Assembly (NCBI GenBank): GCA_021780415.1
Contig: JAJXYW010000071.1
Span: 1-15,583, forward strand
Direction: 5' to 3'
Origin: Acidobacteriota bacterium
Lineage (GTDB): Bacteria > Acidobacteriota > Terriglobia > Terriglobales > Acidobacteriaceae
Length of the DNA: 15,583 nucleotides
Part shown: one piece after another, positions 13,756-15,583 of the stretch
Layout: every line of letters starts with the position of its first letter
Numbering within the stretch: position 1 is the first letter of the stretch
Translations under genes and position numbers: made by a program
The notes under the pieces: model-generated
Databases searched by the model: none
The model's input: the letters and a program-made list of their open reading frames with translations, nothing else
Told to the model about the DNA's origin: nothing

Positions 13756-15153
13756 ATGGGGAGATCGGAGAACAGCGGGTATGAAGCGGCGCTGCGGATT
13801 GTGCGGCGGCTGCACGCGCTGGGACATGCGGCGTACTTTGCCGGTGGATGTGTGCGCGATCTGCTGCTGGGCGTGATGCCGCAGGACTTCGACGTGGCGA
13901 CGTCAGCGGTTCCGGAGCTGGTGCTGGCGGCGTTTCCACGGACTGAGGCTGTGGGAGCGCACTTTGGGGTGGTGCTGGTGATCGACCGGGTGGGGGAGCC
14001 GGAGGCCGGGGAGCGCGTGGCGACCGAGGTGGCGACGTTTCGTCATGATGGGGCGTACAGCGATGGACGAAGGCCGGATGCGGTGCGGTTCTCGTTGGAC
14101 CCGCGCGAGGATGTGCTGCGGCGCGACTTCACCATCAATGGGCTGCTGCTGGATGCGCTGGCGTATGACGCGGGCGACCGCATCGAGGACTGCGTGCTGG
14201 ATTATGTGGGTGGGCGGGGTGATCTGGAGGCGCGGCTGGTGCGGGCGATCGGCGAGCCGCAGATGCGTTTTGCCGAAGACAAGCTGCGGATGCTGCGGGC
14301 GGTGAGATTTGCAGCACGGCTGGAGTTCAGCATCGAGCGGCGAACGATGGATGCGATCTGGCAGCAGGCGGAGACGATTGATGTTGTGTCCGCTGAACGC
14401 GTGCGCGAGGAGTTGACGAAGATTCTGACCGAGGGCGGGGCGCGGCGAGGGTTTGAGTCACTGAATGAGACGCGGCTGCTGGCTCAGGTGCTGCCGGAGG
14501 TGAAGCGCATGCAGGGGGTGGAGCAGCCGCCGGAGTTTCATCCGGAGGGCGATGTGTGGGTGCATACGCTGATGCTGCTGGAACAACTGCCAGCGGGTGC
14601 GAGCGCGACGCTGGCCTGGGGAATGCTGCTGCATGATGTGGGCAAGCCGGCTACGTTTACGCCTCCGGACCCGCGCCGGCCAGGAGATCGGATACGGTTC
14701 AATGGGCATGTGGAGGTGGGAGTTGCCGTGGCGCGGAGGATCCTGACGCGGCTGCGGTTTAGCGGCGAGGATATGGAGCAGATCCTCGCGCTGGTGAAAC
14801 ACCATATGCAGTTTGGGGATGTGATGCAGATGAAGCAGTCGACGCTGAAGCGATTTCTGCGGCTGCCGAAGTTTGAGGAGCATCTGGCGCTGCATAGGGC
14901 GGATTGCCTGAGCTCGCATGGGAAGCTGGACCTGTATGCGTTCGCCAAGGAGAAGTATGAAGAGCTGAGCGAGGAACAGATTCGTCCGCGGCTGTTACTG
15001 ACCGGAGATGATTTGATTGCATCCGGATACAAGCCGGGGCCGCAGTTTCGGGCGATGCTGGAGGTTGCCGAGGATGCGCAATTGGAGGGCTCGGTTGCGA
15101 GCAAAGGAGAGGCGCTTGGGTTGGTGCGGGGACGGTTTGGCGAGCCCTCCTGA
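13756..15153 (+). CDS. CCA-adding enzyme / poly(A) polymerase family nucleotidyltransferase with HD domain
   Basis: From ATG 13756 the product is 465 aa. The N-terminal class II nucleotidyltransferase head has AAYFAGGCVRDLLLG (GGxVRD at 30-35) and QDFDVATSA (the DxD metal ligands at 44 and 46). RRDFTINGLLLDALAY, the FAEDKLRMLRAVRFAARLEF neck and ERVREELTKIL follow. The C-terminal half has an HD phosphohydrolase domain: VWVHTLMLLEQL, then LLHDVGKP (His293, Asp294), then FNGHVEVGVAVARRI and LVKHHMQFGD. The enzyme either completes or repairs the tRNA 3' CCA end or adds A residues. Motifs seen by eye do not separate CCA-, A- or CC-adding or PAP activity, so I give no symbol. The frame stays open upstream to 13594, overlapping tsaD, but those residues lack family features and GAGGG lies 4 nt before 13756. 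Codons are strongly G-ending. Confidence 0.93.
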   Translation: MGRSENSGYEAALRIVRRLHALGHAAYFAGGCVRDLLLGVMPQDFDVATSAVPELVLAAFPRTEAVGAHFGVVLVIDRVGEPEAGERVATEVATFRHDGAYSDGRRPDAVRFSLDPREDVLRRDFTINGLLLDALAYDAGDRIEDCVLDYVGGRGDLEARLVRAIGEPQMRFAEDKLRMLRAVRFAARLEFSIERRTMDAIWQQAETIDVVSAERVREELTKILTEGGARRGFESLNETRLLAQVLPEVKRMQGVEQPPEFHPEGDVWVHTLMLLEQLPAGASATLAWGMLLHDVGKPATFTPPDPRRPGDRIRFNGHVEVGVAVARRILTRLRFSGEDMEQILALVKHHMQFGDVMQMKQSTLKRFLRLPKFEEHLALHRADCLSSHGKLDLYAFAKEKYEELSEEQIRPRLLLTGDDLIASGYKPGPQFRAMLEVAEDAQLEGSVASKGEALGLVRGRFGEPS

Positions 15154-15192
15154 TTGCGGTGGGCTTCGTGCGCGGGGCTGGGGCGGTTGGAG

Positions 15193-15583
15193 TTAGCGCG
15201 AGCGGGTTTTGGCGTTTGGGGCCGGGGGCGGGTAGTTGGGCTTGCGCTTGGCTGGCTTGGAGATGGCCGGGGTGATGGTGGGCGGGGCGGTGAGGTCGAT
15301 GGTGCGGTGGGCTTCAACTGCGTCGGCCAGAGCGTACTTCAGTTTTTCGATGCCCTCGCCGGTTACGGCTGAGATTAGGTAGAGGGGGAGCTTCTTGCGC
15401 TTGGCGAAGGTGGTGAGTTTTTTGAGCTTGTCGGGGTTGGCGACGTCAGCCTTGGCGGCGACCAGGACGGTGGGCTTGGCGGCCAGGGCGGGGTCGAAGG
15501 ATTTAAGCTCGGCGGTGATGATGTTGTAGTCGGCGACGGGGTCAGGGCGGGCGCTGCCGGAGGTGGAGTCGGCGGCGTCGGAG
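15193..15583 (-). CDS. obg: GTPase Obg/CgtA, C-terminal part (5' end outside the window)
   Basis: On the minus strand the frame is open from the right edge to a TAA at 15195-15193 and encodes 130 residues. It has no start codon, so the N-terminal Obg domain and G1-G3 lie beyond the window. [20 protein letters not shown] is the Obg-specific stretch before G4 (ExxLxxEL pattern). VLVAAKADV occupies the G4 site, and [17 protein letters not shown] is the G5 region. The [N/T]KxD motif appears as AKAD, lacking the usual Asn or Thr. A Pro/Lys-rich basic tail ([19 protein letters not shown]) follows; no OCT domain is present. Obg assists large-subunit ribosome assembly and stress signalling. It is convergent with the nucleotidyltransferase gene, 39 bp away. 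A different small GTPase is possible, but the [13 protein letters not shown] pattern favours Obg. Confidence 0.82.
   Translation of the reverse strand, partial: SDAADSTSGSARPDPVADYNIITAELKSFDPALAAKPTVLVAAKADVANPDKLKKLTTFAKRKKLPLYLISAVTGEGIEKLKYALADAVEAHRTIDLTAPPTITPAISKPAKRKPNYPPPAPNAKTRSR

Noticed and set aside
15143..15165. AGCCC/GGGCT stem between the nucleotidyltransferase and obg genes as a terminator
   Set aside because: Short 5-bp stem with a 13-nt loop, overlapping the stop codon, with no T-run on either strand.

Overview
The window is a compact, GC-rich bacterial chromosome segment. It contains a TonB-dependent receptor with an N-terminal carboxypeptidase-regulatory-like domain, a Tat-exported NIPSNAP protein, a DUF2946-like CPLC membrane protein, and a cysteinyl-tRNA synthetase carrying an RPERSEG-type in-frame repeat. 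This combination resembles Acidobacteriota of the Terriglobus/Granulicella/Edaphobacter type. The placement is inferred from gene families and base composition; no rRNA or other taxonomic marker is present. No gap between genes exceeds about 170 bp, and I see no insertion sequence, phage, tRNA, rRNA or CRISPR array.

Layout. (1) 1-407: the C-terminal part of a TauE/SafE-type membrane permease, cut by the window edge. (2) 448-2371: a MarR-family regulator with a perfect palindrome just before its start codon, then an atypical CLC anion channel/transporter preceded by a 14-bp-period direct repeat. (3) 2474-5158: an electron transfer flavoprotein locus in which etfB and etfA are separated by a Tat-signal NIPSNAP-family protein. 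(4) 5247-8608: a small CPLC-motif (DUF2946-like) protein, a hairpin-rich leader, and a 941-aa TonB-dependent receptor, possibly a metal or metal-chelate uptake unit. (5) 8616-10837: an EamA/DMT transporter and an acyltransferase-3 membrane protein. (6) 10854-13712 on the minus strand: cysS and tsaD. (7) 13756-15153: a CCA-adding/poly(A)-polymerase-type nucleotidyltransferase with an HD domain, divergent from tsaD. (8) 15193 to the window end on the minus strand: the C-terminal part of the GTPase Obg, which has no start codon inside the window.

The right half is a tRNA and translation housekeeping block: CysRS charges tRNA, TsaD makes t6A37, the nucleotidyltransferase matures tRNA 3' ends, and Obg assists ribosome assembly. 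The left half is accessory membrane and redox functions.

Across the window the + strand is G-rich over C whichever way genes point, so plus-strand genes use G-ending codons and minus-strand genes C-ending codons. This suggests the + strand is the leading strand. The parts most worth following up are the CPLC-protein/leader/receptor locus, the split ETF locus with its exported NIPSNAP protein, the CLC protein lacking several canonical residues, the MarR operator and probable leaderless start, and the repeat inside cysS. I did not find clear evidence for a wholly new defence or mobile system.
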